Part shown: piece after piece, positions 26,882 through 35,657 of the stretch
How positions within the stretch are numbered: position 1 is the first letter of the stretch
Layout of the letters: every line of letters starts with the position of its first letter
DNA from: Aquaspirillum sp. LM1
GTDB lineage: Bacteria > Pseudomonadota > Gammaproteobacteria > Burkholderiales > Aquaspirillaceae
NCBI RefSeq assembly: GCF_002002905.1
Contig: NZ_CP019509.1
Span: forward strand, 2,723,001-2,787,000
Direction: 5' to 3'
DNA length: 64,000 nt
Notes under the pieces: generated by a model
Told to the model about the DNA's origin: nothing
Database searches by the model: none
What the model saw: the letters and a program-made list of their open reading frames with translations, nothing else
Made by a program: the position numbers and the translations under genes

Positions 26882-29800
26882 AAATTTCAACTTTGCTGGC
26901 CGAACTGTCTTCCCTGGGAGTGACCTTGTGGGCCGAAGGTGGGCAACTGCGTTTCAAGGCAGCGGCGGGTGTACTGACCGACGCGCTGCGGGAGCGGCTA
27001 CGCGAGCATAAGGAGGCATTGCTGGCGCATTTATGCGCACGCGATGCGTTGACCCGGCATGATGAGGCTGGACGCTATCTGCCGTTTGAAGTGACCGACT
27101 TGCAGCTGGCCTACCTGGTGGGGCGCAATAGCGCTTACGAACTGGGTGGGGTTGGCTGCCACAGCTATATCGAATTGCGCTTGCCTGAGCTTGATCCGGA
27201 TCGTCTGGCCTGGGCATGGCGGCAACTGGTTGAGCGCCATGACATGTTGCGGGCGGTATTTTTGCCAGATGCCCGTCAACAGGTCCAGCGCGAGGTCACC
27301 TTACCTGCGTTGCAAGTAGCCAACTGGCGCGGCCTGAACAATGAGGAACAAACCCGCCGCTGGACAGCGCTGCGCAACGAAATGTCGCACCGCTGCTATG
27401 AGCCCCAGCGCTGGCCTCTATTCGACGTGCGTCTGAGCCAGCTGGATGCCGGTGCTATCCTACATTTTTCTATTGATTTGCTGATTGCTGACTTTGCCAG
27501 CATCCAGATTCTGCTGGGCGAACTGGCCCAGTTATGTGAGCACCCAGAGCAGCCGCTCCCCGCATTGCCACTGACCTTTCGCGATGTGATGCGCGCACGC
27601 CAGGCACAACAACACGATCCTGTCAGACAAGAGCGTCGCGAAGCAGACCAGCAGTATTGGTCTGAGCGTCTTGCACACATGCCTGGCGCACCTGAGCTGC
27701 CACTGCTGCCACGCCGCCAGGGGATGTCGGAAATCCCCGTGCGCTTTACCCGACTGGGCTTTCATTTACCAGCGGCGCAATGGCGAGTACTGTCCGCCAG
27801 AGCCAATGCGCAACGACTGACCCCTTCCAGCGTGGTGCTGGCTGCATTTGCCGAGGTGGTCAGCCGTTGGTCACGTCGCCCGGCCTTTTGTCTCAACCTG
27901 ACCTTGCTCAACCGGTCAGCGGACTACCCCCATATCCGTGATGTGGTAGGTGATTTTATTGCGGTTAATGTGCTGGCCGTCGATCCAGATGCCAATCTGG
28001 GGTTTGTCCAACGGGCCAGCCAATTGCAGCAGCGTCTGTGGGAAGACATGGAACATGCCGAATTCAATGGCATTGATGTACTGCGTGAGCTAAGTCAGCG
28101 CCAGGCGGGTAAGGTGCTGGCACCCGTGGTATACACCAGCACGCTGGGAGTGAGCGATGCGCGCTTGCAGCAGCAGGGTTTCATGGCTGATTCTGAATTG
28201 GTGTTCGGAATCACCCAGACACCACAGGTGTGGCTGGATTGCCAGACCACCGAGCGCAAGGGCGACCTGGTAGTGGAGTGGGACATTCGCCAGGGGGTGT
28301 TTCTGCCTGGTGTGATGGAACAGGCATTTGCAGCGCTGGAGCATTTGCTGAATGAATTAGCGAATGACGATACGCTCTGGCAGTCGCGTTCCCCGGTCAG
28401 CTTGTCTGCCGAGACGCTGGCGCGGCGCGAACAAGTCAACCACACCCACGCCCCTCTGGAGCCGCGCTTTTTACACACGGGGTTTTGTCAGCGGGCCTTG
28501 AGTCAGCCCGATTCTCTGGCGATTGCCGCCAGTGATGCCAACCCCAGTTATCTGGAACTGGCAGACTGGGCATTGCGTGTGCGCCAGTTGCTGGCTGACG
28601 CGGCTTGCCCGCCAGGCGCGCGCGTGGCGATTGTGGCAGAAAAAAGTGCCGGGCAGATTGCCGCCATTCTTGGTGTGCTCTGCCATGAGTGCAGCTATGT
28701 GCCAATTGAACCCGATCAGCCGAAGGCACGGCGGCAGCGCATTCTGGAAGACGCTGGCGTAACTTATCTACTGGCACCCCGCACGCTGACAGACCCCGTA
28801 CCGGCAGATTGCCAGCGGCTGGATTTACCGAACTTCATACCACTGGGCGAACACCGCAATCAGGTGATGGCAGATGTCGCTGTCACGCTTGCCCAGCAGC
28901 TACACACCCTGGATGACAGCCACGATCGCACGGCGTATATCCTGTTTACTTCAGGCACTACTGGGCGGCCAAAGGGGGTGATGCTCAGCCATATGGCGGC
29001 CTGGAACACGGTAGCAGACATCAATCGCCGCTTTGCCGTAGCGGCGGACGACCGGGTGCTCGGGCTGGCCAGCTTCAGCTTTGATCTGTCGGTATGGGAT
29101 ATTTTTGGTGCGCTTTCGGCAGGGGCTGCGCTGATTCTGCCCGACGCCAGCCAACGCAGCGACCCGGAACACTGGGTCACGCTGATTGAAGCACACGCCG
29201 TCAGCCTGTGGAATTCGGTGCCAGCGCAAATGCAAATGCTGTCGACTTGGCTGGAATGGCTGCCAGAACGGCAGTTGAGCTCCCTGCGCACGGTAATGCT
29301 GTCCGGTGACTGGATTCCGCTACCACTGCCGGCACGCATCCGCCAGTGTTGCCCGGCAGCCCAGGTCATCAGCCTGGGTGGGCCAACCGAAACCGCCATC
29401 TGGTGCGTAAGCCACCCGATTGGTGATGTGCCAGATGATGCAGTAAGTATTCCCTATGGCACGCCACTGACCAATCATCGCATTCATGTGCTCAACACCC
29501 AACTGGAGATGTGCCCGGATGGAGTAGCAGGTGAAATGTATATCGGCGGCAGCGGGCTGGCGCAGGGCTATGTAGGTGATGAAGCACGCACCCGTGAACG
29601 TTTCATCCAGCATCCAGCCAGCGGCGAACGGCTGTACCGCTCGGGAGACATGGGACGTTGCCACGCTAATGGCGTGCTGGAAATCCTGGGCAGGGAAGAT
29701 CATCAGGTCAAGATTCGCGGCTATCGTATCGAGTTGGGTGAGATCGAAGCCGCACTGGACAGCTTGCCGGGCATCCGTCGCGGCGTGGCCGGGGTATATG

Positions 29801-31464
29801 GCAATCCACCCAGCCTGGGTGCTGTGCTGGTTCCTGATAGCCCGGCATCGGCTGATGCCATGCCGGCATTGCTGGCCAGCTATCAACAGCAGTTGGCCCA
29901 GCAATTACCTGAATATATGTTGCCTCGCCCGCTGTTATTGCTGGATCACTTACCGGTCAGCAGCAATGGCAAAGTAGACCGGGCGGCAGTTGTCCGCGAG
30001 CTGATGATGCAGGAGGGGGGAGAACACGCCGTCGAGCCACCACATGACATTGCTCTCGAACAGGATCTAGCCAAGGCTTGGCAATCCGTGCTGGCGTGCC
30101 AGCAGATTAACCGTCAGGACGATTTTTTCCATAAAGGCGGCAGCAGCTTATCGGCCATTCAGTTGCTGAGCGCACTGCTGGCGCAAGGCTATCCGGCCAC
30201 GATTGAGCTAATTTTCTCTCACCCTCGGTTTGCCAGCATGGCTGCTGCACTGGGCCAGGCTGACCATGCCAAGACACAATGGCTGGACGGCATTGACCTG
30301 ACGGCAATGGCCCGGCAAGCCTTGATGCCGCTGGAAAACGCGCAACCATTGCCCTCCTCGCCGGCTGTCACGCCAACCGTGTTGCTGACAGGTGCGACCG
30401 GTTATTTGGGTAGCCACTTGCTGGCCACCTTGCTGCGGCATACAACTTGGTGCGTGGCATGCCTAGTGCGGGCACCCAATGCGACAGAGGGTCTGACCCG
30501 ACTGCGGCAAGCCGCCATTGACAAGGGAGCGCCAGCCTGGCCAGCACATGCCGAGGAGCGCATCCGCGTGTATTGCGGTGCAGTTGATGAGGAATACCTA
30601 GGGCTGGAGCCCGCATGCTATACCGGATTGGCCACAGGAGTGGATTATATTTTACACAATGCATCCATGATTAATCTGATGGATCCGTTGAGCCAGCTCT
30701 TTCCGACCAATGTGCAGGGCGTGGCCAATATCATTGCCTTGGCAAGCCATGTCCGGGTCAAGCCGATTGCCTATATTTCCACCATTGCCATCCACCATGC
30801 TTTGCCTGAAGGTGCACCCGAACCTGTGGCGGAAGCCGTAGACATTGCTGACTGGAAAGGGTTGTCACTGACTTACGAGCAATCCAAAATCATGGCTGAA
30901 ATCCTGCTTCGTCAGGCCCGGGCAGCCGGAGTGCCGGTCAATATCCTGCGGCCCTCCACCATTACCTGGGCCCAACAAGCGCAGCCATTCATCAATGATG
31001 ATGCTTTCCTCAAGTTTTACCGGGCGTGTCTGTCAGTTCAGGCCTACCCACATGCCAGCCTGCAGGTAAACATGGTGCCAGTAGATTGGGTGGCGCAAGC
31101 GGTACTGGCGGTCATGCGTGATGCACCACTGGCAAACCACACCTGGCATTTGGTGTCTTCGGCCAGCGTGCCAGTGAATACGATTTATCAATGGCTGAAC
31201 CAGTTAGGCAGCCATTTGGAGCCACTGTCATTTGATGACTGGAAACAACGCCTGACCGACACTTTTGTGTCTGGTTTTGTCAATCTGTACTTCAAGGATG
31301 GCATGGAAAATGGCGGACACCACCAGTATGGCTGCGAGCGCATGCAGGCATTACTCCAGGCACAGGGAATCAACTTGTTTACCGTCAGCCAGGCCTATTT
31401 TGCTCCGCTGCTTACACAATATCCTGGCCAGGCAAGTAGGAACCCGGCCCAGGAGCAGCCATGA
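26878..31464 (+). CDS. Non-ribosomal peptide synthetase: TubC docking-Cy-A-PCP-reductase
   Basis: A 1,528-residue terminal module. Residues 1-52 form a TubC-type N-terminal docking domain (KISTLLAELSSLGVTLWAEG). Cy4 has DLLIAD at D200-D205 and YTST with T420. The A domain code, by my reading, is D-L-W-N-M-S-L-I-W-K, Cys-like. The PCP has Ser1090 in KGGSSL. From about 1165 to the end is a thioester reductase: NAD(P) motif TGATGYLGSHL at 1170-1180, and Y1333-x3-K1337 in YEQSK preceded by ISTIAIHH. The product should leave as an aldehyde (or an alcohol after a second reduction) instead of by hydrolysis as in pyochelin and yersiniabactin. It overlaps the upstream synthetase and the downstream thioesterase genes by 4 bases each, so all are coupled in one operon. 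Confidence 0.93.
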   Translation: MKISTLLAELSSLGVTLWAEGGQLRFKAAAGVLTDALRERLREHKEALLAHLCARDALTRHDEAGRYLPFEVTDLQLAYLVGRNSAYELGGVGCHSYIELRLPELDPDRLAWAWRQLVERHDMLRAVFLPDARQQVQREVTLPALQVANWRGLNNEEQTRRWTALRNEMSHRCYEPQRWPLFDVRLSQLDAGAILHFSIDLLIADFASIQILLGELAQLCEHPEQPLPALPLTFRDVMRARQAQQHDPVRQERREADQQYWSERLAHMPGAPELPLLPRRQGMSEIPVRFTRLGFHLPAAQWRVLSARANAQRLTPSSVVLAAFAEVVSRWSRRPAFCLNLTLLNRSADYPHIRDVVGDFIAVNVLAVDPDANLGFVQRASQLQQRLWEDMEHAEFNGIDVLRELSQRQAGKVLAPVVYTSTLGVSDARLQQQGFMADSELVFGITQTPQVWLDCQTTERKGDLVVEWDIRQGVFLPGVMEQAFAALEHLLNELANDDTLWQSRSPVSLSAETLARREQVNHTHAPLEPRFLHTGFCQRALSQPDSLAIAASDANPSYLELADWALRVRQLLADAACPPGARVAIVAEKSAGQIAAILGVLCHECSYVPIEPDQPKARRQRILEDAGVTYLLAPRTLTDPVPADCQRLDLPNFIPLGEHRNQVMADVAVTLAQQLHTLDDSHDRTAYILFTSGTTGRPKGVMLSHMAAWNTVADINRRFAVAADDRVLGLASFSFDLSVWDIFGALSAGAALILPDASQRSDPEHWVTLIEAHAVSLWNSVPAQMQMLSTWLEWLPERQLSSLRTVMLSGDWIPLPLPARIRQCCPAAQVISLGGPTETAIWCVSHPIGDVPDDAVSIPYGTPLTNHRIHVLNTQLEMCPDGVAGEMYIGGSGLAQGYVGDEARTRERFIQHPASGERLYRSGDMGRCHANGVLEILGREDHQVKIRGYRIELGEIEAALDSLPGIRRGVAGVYGNPPSLGAVLVPDSPASADAMPALLASYQQQLAQQLPEYMLPRPLLLLDHLPVSSNGKVDRAAVVRELMMQEGGEHAVEPPHDIALEQDLAKAWQSVLACQQINRQDDFFHKGGSSLSAIQLLSALLAQGYPATIELIFSHPRFASMAAALGQADHAKTQWLDGIDLTAMARQALMPLENAQPLPSSPAVTPTVLLTGATGYLGSHLLATLLRHTTWCVACLVRAPNATEGLTRLRQAAIDKGAPAWPAHAEERIRVYCGAVDEEYLGLEPACYTGLATGVDYILHNASMINLMDPLSQLFPTNVQGVANIIALASHVRVKPIAYISTIAIHHALPEGAPEPVAEAVDIADWKGLSLTYEQSKIMAEILLRQARAAGVPVNILRPSTITWAQQAQPFINDDAFLKFYRACLSVQAYPHASLQVNMVPVDWVAQAVLAVMRDAPLANHTWHLVSSASVPVNTIYQWLNQLGSHLEPLSFDDWKQRLTDTFVSGFVNLYFKDGMENGGHHQYGCERMQALLQAQGINLFTVSQAYFAPLLTQYPGQASRNPAQEQP

Positions 31465-32270
31465 GCGATTTACCATTGGCAGTTCCCAGGGTTCAGGTCA
31501 CGCCTTGGTTGCGCACTTACCTGCCCAGACCAATGGCCCAGCTGCGTGTGGTATGCCTACCGCATGCCGGCGGCAGCGCCAGCTTCTTTCGTCGCTGGGC
31601 AGCGGAGTTGCCGACATCGGTAGAATTACTGGCAGTGCAGTATCCTGGACGTGAAGAACGGCTGAACGAACCCATGTATCAGCATATGGCTGACCTGGTG
31701 GGCGCACTTACCTTTGCCTTGGCGGCGCATCCTGGCTTGCGCCACACACCGTATGTGTTGTTTGGCCACAGCATGGGCGGGGCCGTGGCCTACGAGCTAT
31801 CCCGACAGTTGCGTCGCGAAGGTTTACCTCAACCCGCACACTTGCTGCTCTCGGCCTGCGAATCACCGGCACGGCATCAGGGAGGCAGGCTGCATCATCA
31901 AGCTGACGCCGCCTTGCTGGCCGAAATTACCCGGCTGGGCAGTAGTCAGCTTGACTGGGCAGCGCACCCTGAGCTGGCACAACTGGTGCTCCCAGCCATG
32001 CGGAATGATTACCAAGTGATTGAAACTTGGCAAGCAGACCCGCTTCACCCGCAACTTGATATCCCGATTGATGTGCTGGTAGGCAGCGATGACCCAGAGC
32101 TGAGCGAAGCAGATGCACAAGATTGGTTGCGCTATACCTCCCGATCGTTCCGATTGAGTCGCTACCCTGGCGCACATTTTTACCTGATTGCGCAACAGGC
32201 AGCTGTGTGTGCGCACATCAACCGGGTTCTGGCACTGGTGGGGTTTGGCACAGGATCACACTTTCCCTGA
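31461..32270 (+). CDS. Type II thioesterase (YbtT/PchC-like)
   Basis: An editing thioesterase of 269 residues with the alpha/beta-hydrolase pattern: LPHAGGSASFFRRWA near residue 30, the PGREER segment, the nucleophile elbow FGHSMGG, a DVLVGSDDPELS acid region and the C-terminal GAHFYL with the catalytic His. Such enzymes clear mis-primed or stalled chains from carrier domains. It is the last gene of the biosynthetic operon, starts within the stop of the terminal synthetase (ATGA), and is followed by a clear terminator. Confidence 0.93.
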   Translation: MSDLPLAVPRVQVTPWLRTYLPRPMAQLRVVCLPHAGGSASFFRRWAAELPTSVELLAVQYPGREERLNEPMYQHMADLVGALTFALAAHPGLRHTPYVLFGHSMGGAVAYELSRQLRREGLPQPAHLLLSACESPARHQGGRLHHQADAALLAEITRLGSSQLDWAAHPELAQLVLPAMRNDYQVIETWQADPLHPQLDIPIDVLVGSDDPELSEADAQDWLRYTSRSFRLSRYPGAHFYLIAQQAAVCAHINRVLALVGFGTGSHFP

Positions 32271-32392
32271 TGCTCAGGAAACACTGGGGAAATCGTTATT
32301 CCCGCGAAGGTTGGAATATAGGATGTTGATTTTGCCTGGTTTTTCTTTTGGCAAAAACGGTTTTTCTGAATAAATCAGAGTGTCTCTAGATG

Positions 32393-32431
32393 ACGGGTAG
32401 GGCGGCTCACACCGCCTTACCCGATTTTTTT
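32393..32431 (+). terminator. Rho-independent terminator of the synthetase operon
   Basis: The stem CGGGTA-GGGCGG pairs with CCGCC-TTACCCG around a short CTCACA loop (about 32394-32423), followed by a run of seven T. It separates the rightward biosynthetic operon from the leftward acyltransferase gene, whose stop is at 32435. Confidence 0.9.
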
Positions 32432-32434
32432 AGG

Positions 32435-33811
32435 CTAACCGATGTCTTGTCGGGACAACAAAGCCACATAATCGGCAATCCGGCGATTGTCATCGTCCGG
32501 ACCAATCATCGGATAAAACGTCAAAAACAGCTGTTGCCCTGGCGACAGCACCGTGCAGATGACGGGTTTATTGTTCATCAATCCGCCCATTTCGTCTCTG
32601 GGCTGAGCATTAACTGCGCCCAGCATTTCAACAAAGCGAGTACCAGGCAGGGTATGGGGTGCTTTATTAAGTCGGTGATTGCTGACGCTGGTAATGGCAT
32701 ATGACACTGGGTCGTCCACTTTACCCACCCAACGCCGAGCAATAGCTGTTTCCAAAAAGCGGAACTGGCTCAGGTCAATCCGCTGCTGGCGACATTGACT
32801 AACGCGCGCTTCCACTTGCAGAGCCAACTCAGCCAGAGGCAAGCTGGCATCCAGGGTCAATGGCACATAGGCAATGTAATTGCCCAGATACTGCTTGCGC
32901 TGACGTGGCGACAGGATGTCGGCCAGCATGCGAAAGCTGATTCTGTCCGCTTTCGCATGCGGCAGTTTCTTGTGATGCAGATTCACTTGGCGCACGGCCT
33001 GAGCCACCAGGGCAGTGACCACGCTGTTGGGCGTCAATGCCGCGTGTTGCTGGCGACACTGGGCAATGCAGCTGCGCAAATCCACCCAGCGCATGATCGG
33101 TTCTCGCCGTGACTGACAATACGCCGGCAACTGAGTACGAATGCGTTCAAAAGGAATAGCATAGCCTCCGCCATCGGCCTGCTTGTGTCGCACCAACTGC
33201 CAGACATTGCGCACATGCCGGTGCCAGGGAAGCGGCAGCAGAGCGTGCTTGCTGCCCATTCGGTAAATGGCGTCACTGCCAGGGGTGGATAATTTCTTCG
33301 CCAGAGACAGCAACTGGGCCTGCTTCACAGTGTCACCATGCAAGCTGGCCAAATAGTGATCCATCACCATACCCCACAATACTTCGCTGCTGCGCGCATC
33401 ACAATATGCATGGTCCATAACCTGAATCAACAAGCATGCTTCAGGCTGTCCTGGCTGTGCCGGCTGACGCACAATGATCAGCATCATCGGACACTGCTGA
33501 CTCTGCTCATGCAATGTAAAAAGATCTGCACAGCATTGGGAAAATGCCAGGTGCAAATCCTCTGCTTCCTGTTCAATCACAGCCGGTGTGCGTGGTCCCC
33601 GGTACTGCCATTGCACCTGACCCTGATGATCCAGGCGGATATCCCAGCAAAATTTGTCCACCTGGCCAATCAGCTGCTCAAAACTGGCGCGCAAGCGGGA
33701 CAGGTCCGGCAGCCCGATAAAACGGTAACCCAGAACGCACAAAATGCCACAGCGGTGCATCATGCCTTCCAGATGAATCTGGCCAATCGATGGCGTGGGC
33801 AACAATGACAT
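32435..33811 (-). CDS. Stand-alone condensation-fold (CoA-dependent acyltransferase-like) protein
   Basis: Product of 458 residues. I do not recognise a named family, but the layout suggests a free-standing member of the condensation/CoA-dependent acyltransferase superfamily. A motif VMDHAYCDARS near residue 140 resembles the catalytic HHxxxDG (here D-H-x3-D-A). A long C-terminal half follows, with YLGNYIAYVPLTLD and a segment ending DPVSYAITSVSNHR, similar in placement to the N-terminal/C-terminal chloramphenicol-acetyltransferase-like lobes. It is the last gene of the leftward ABC transporter unit, 81 bases after the frameshifted ATPase, with an AAGGAA binding site. Inference: acylates or condenses something onto the metallophore or its reduced end. 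Low certainty on substrate. Confidence 0.5.
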   Translation of the reverse strand: MSLLPTPSIGQIHLEGMMHRCGILCVLGYRFIGLPDLSRLRASFEQLIGQVDKFCWDIRLDHQGQVQWQYRGPRTPAVIEQEAEDLHLAFSQCCADLFTLHEQSQQCPMMLIIVRQPAQPGQPEACLLIQVMDHAYCDARSSEVLWGMVMDHYLASLHGDTVKQAQLLSLAKKLSTPGSDAIYRMGSKHALLPLPWHRHVRNVWQLVRHKQADGGGYAIPFERIRTQLPAYCQSRREPIMRWVDLRSCIAQCRQQHAALTPNSVVTALVAQAVRQVNLHHKKLPHAKADRISFRMLADILSPRQRKQYLGNYIAYVPLTLDASLPLAELALQVEARVSQCRQQRIDLSQFRFLETAIARRWVGKVDDPVSYAITSVSNHRLNKAPHTLPGTRFVEMLGAVNAQPRDEMGGLMNNKPVICTVLSPGQQLFLTFYPMIGPDDDNRRIADYVALLSRQDIG

Positions 33812-33891
33812 GGATAGATTCCTTGATGAACTGATTTTTTAAAGAAGGACAAGACACCCACTGCGCCGCCAATCCGGTGCAGTAGGCAGCA

Positions 33892-35657
33892 TTATTCAAT
33901 CGGTGCCTGACTATGCTGGGCATGCCAGAGCCGTTGATACAGCGGGCAGTTGCTCAGCAGCGCCAAGTGGGTGCCTTGGCCAACAATTCGTCCCTGATCC
34001 AGCACCAGAATTTGGTCAGCATGGGTGATCGTACTCAGGCGATGGGCAATCATGACCACCGTCCGGCCCTGCACCAGCCGGGACAGCGCCAGCTGGATTT
34101 CTGCCTGTGAGATCGGATCAACCGAAGCGGTCGCCTCGTCCAGCAACAGCACTGGCGCGTCTTTCAGCAAGGTGCGCGCAATTGACAGGCGCTGGCGCTC
34201 TCCACCCGAGAGGCGCATGCCGCCTTCACCAATCTGAGTCTCGTATCCGGCAGGCAGCCGGCAGATAAAGTCATCGCACCAGGCATCCCGACAAGCTTGC
34301 TGCACAGCTTCGTCACTGACCGGGGCCGTGCTCAGCGCAATATTGTCGCGAATGCTGCCTTGATGCAGCTGCACTTGCTGAAAAACCATGCTTAGAGATT
34401 GGTAGAGCTGATCACTGCCCAGCGCACGCAGATCTACCCCCCCAGCAGCACCTTGCCTTGGCTGGGGTCATAAAATCGCGCCAGCAGATTGAGCACGCTA
34501 GTTTTGCCTGAGCCGGACGGCCCAACCAACGCAGTCAGTGTGCCTTGTGGCACGGTAAACGAAATATCGTGCAGCACCCTTTCCTGCTCATAAGCCAGAC
34601 TGACCTGCTCGAAGCGGATGTCCAGCCCCTTCGGCGTCTGTGACTGCTCAGGCTCGGGCATTTCCGGCACAGTCAGCAGATTTTCCAGACGCTGCTCGCA
34701 CTGGGCGGCGTAGCGCAGCACTGTCAGGGTTTCTGCCACTTCGAGCAACGGCTGGAGCAGCTTGTGCGCCAGCAGTAGAAACAGCAGCCAGTGCGGTGCC
34801 GGACTGCTGTCTGGCTGAGCATTGAGCCAGGCCATGCCAAGCAGCAGGCCGGGCAAGCCGGCCTCCAGCACCAGCCGATACGCCATGACTGATCCACCAC
34901 CCCAGGCCTCCACCCCTAGACTGAGGGTGCGGATCCGCTCGAATTGCTGGGTTAGCCGGGTCAGCCACTGGGCGGTGCGGTCAAACAGCCGCAGAGTACG
35001 CAGCCCCAGGACAAATTCAATCAGCAAGCCCGAAACATAGGCTTGGGCACGCTGTTTTTCCTGGCCGCTGCGCATAAAAAACCGCTTGCTGAACTGCAGC
35101 AGGCCCCAGGCGGGCAGTAGCGCGCAGCTCAACGCAAGCGTCAAGGGCAGATCCACCCCGGCCAGCACCAGCCAGATCAGGCTGACCGCCAGCAGGGCTG
35201 AAGCGATATCGGGAATCAGGTGGGTAAAAATGGCCTCAACTTTCTTGACATCGTCGGTGAGCTGCTCGGCCAGCTCACCGCCACGCTGCTGCTGCAGTAC
35301 GCCAATCGGCAGACGATGAACATGGTTGAGCAAACGCCGGCGATAGCCCGCCATGATCTGGTAACCAGCCAGAAAGGTCAGCCGCTGCCCCCAGTAACCG
35401 CACAGCCATTGCAACAGCACGCCTGACAGCAACACCCCCAGGGCCAGTTGCCAGTGAGGCACCCAATCCAGTAATGGTTGCGCCTCCACGGCACCAGGCC
35501 AGCGCCCGACCAGCCATACATAGCACAGCAAAAAAGGCACACACTCCAGCAGACGCTCGGCGGTGCGCAGGACAATGCCAAGGTACAGGTTGGGCGTGGC
35601 TTGCTGGCTGCGGACAATCACCCGCTCTGCCAGCTGAAGAATATGGCTTGCACTCAT
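33892..35657 (-). pseudogene. YbtP/YbtQ-like ABC half-transporter, interrupted by a frameshift
   Basis: Two frames together encode one exporter-fold ABC half-transporter. The first (35657-34434) has the membrane domain of about six helices, then Walker A (GPSGSGKTSVLN), and stops just after GKVLLGG. The second (34431 down to 33892) resumes with VDLRALG, and carries the Q-loop VFQQ, signature LSGGERQRLSIA and Walker B LLLDEATAS. The break is at a run of seven C on the plus strand (34436-34442); one more G in the coding strand restores a normal protein. The start ATG at 35657 overlaps the stop of the upstream ABC gene. By analogy to YbtP/YbtQ the pair would import the ferric metallophore. Sequencing error, phase-variable tract and real inactivation all remain possible. 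Confidence 0.8.

Noticed and set aside
17150-31464. Epimerase or methyltransferase domain inside the synthetases
   Set aside because: The A domains have normal size between core motifs and no SAM-binding insertion, unlike PchE/PchF or HMWP1/2.
33892-34389. A separate small ABC ATPase
   Set aside because: It lacks Walker A and a membrane part. It continues the upstream half-transporter after a one-base frameshift, so I merged both.
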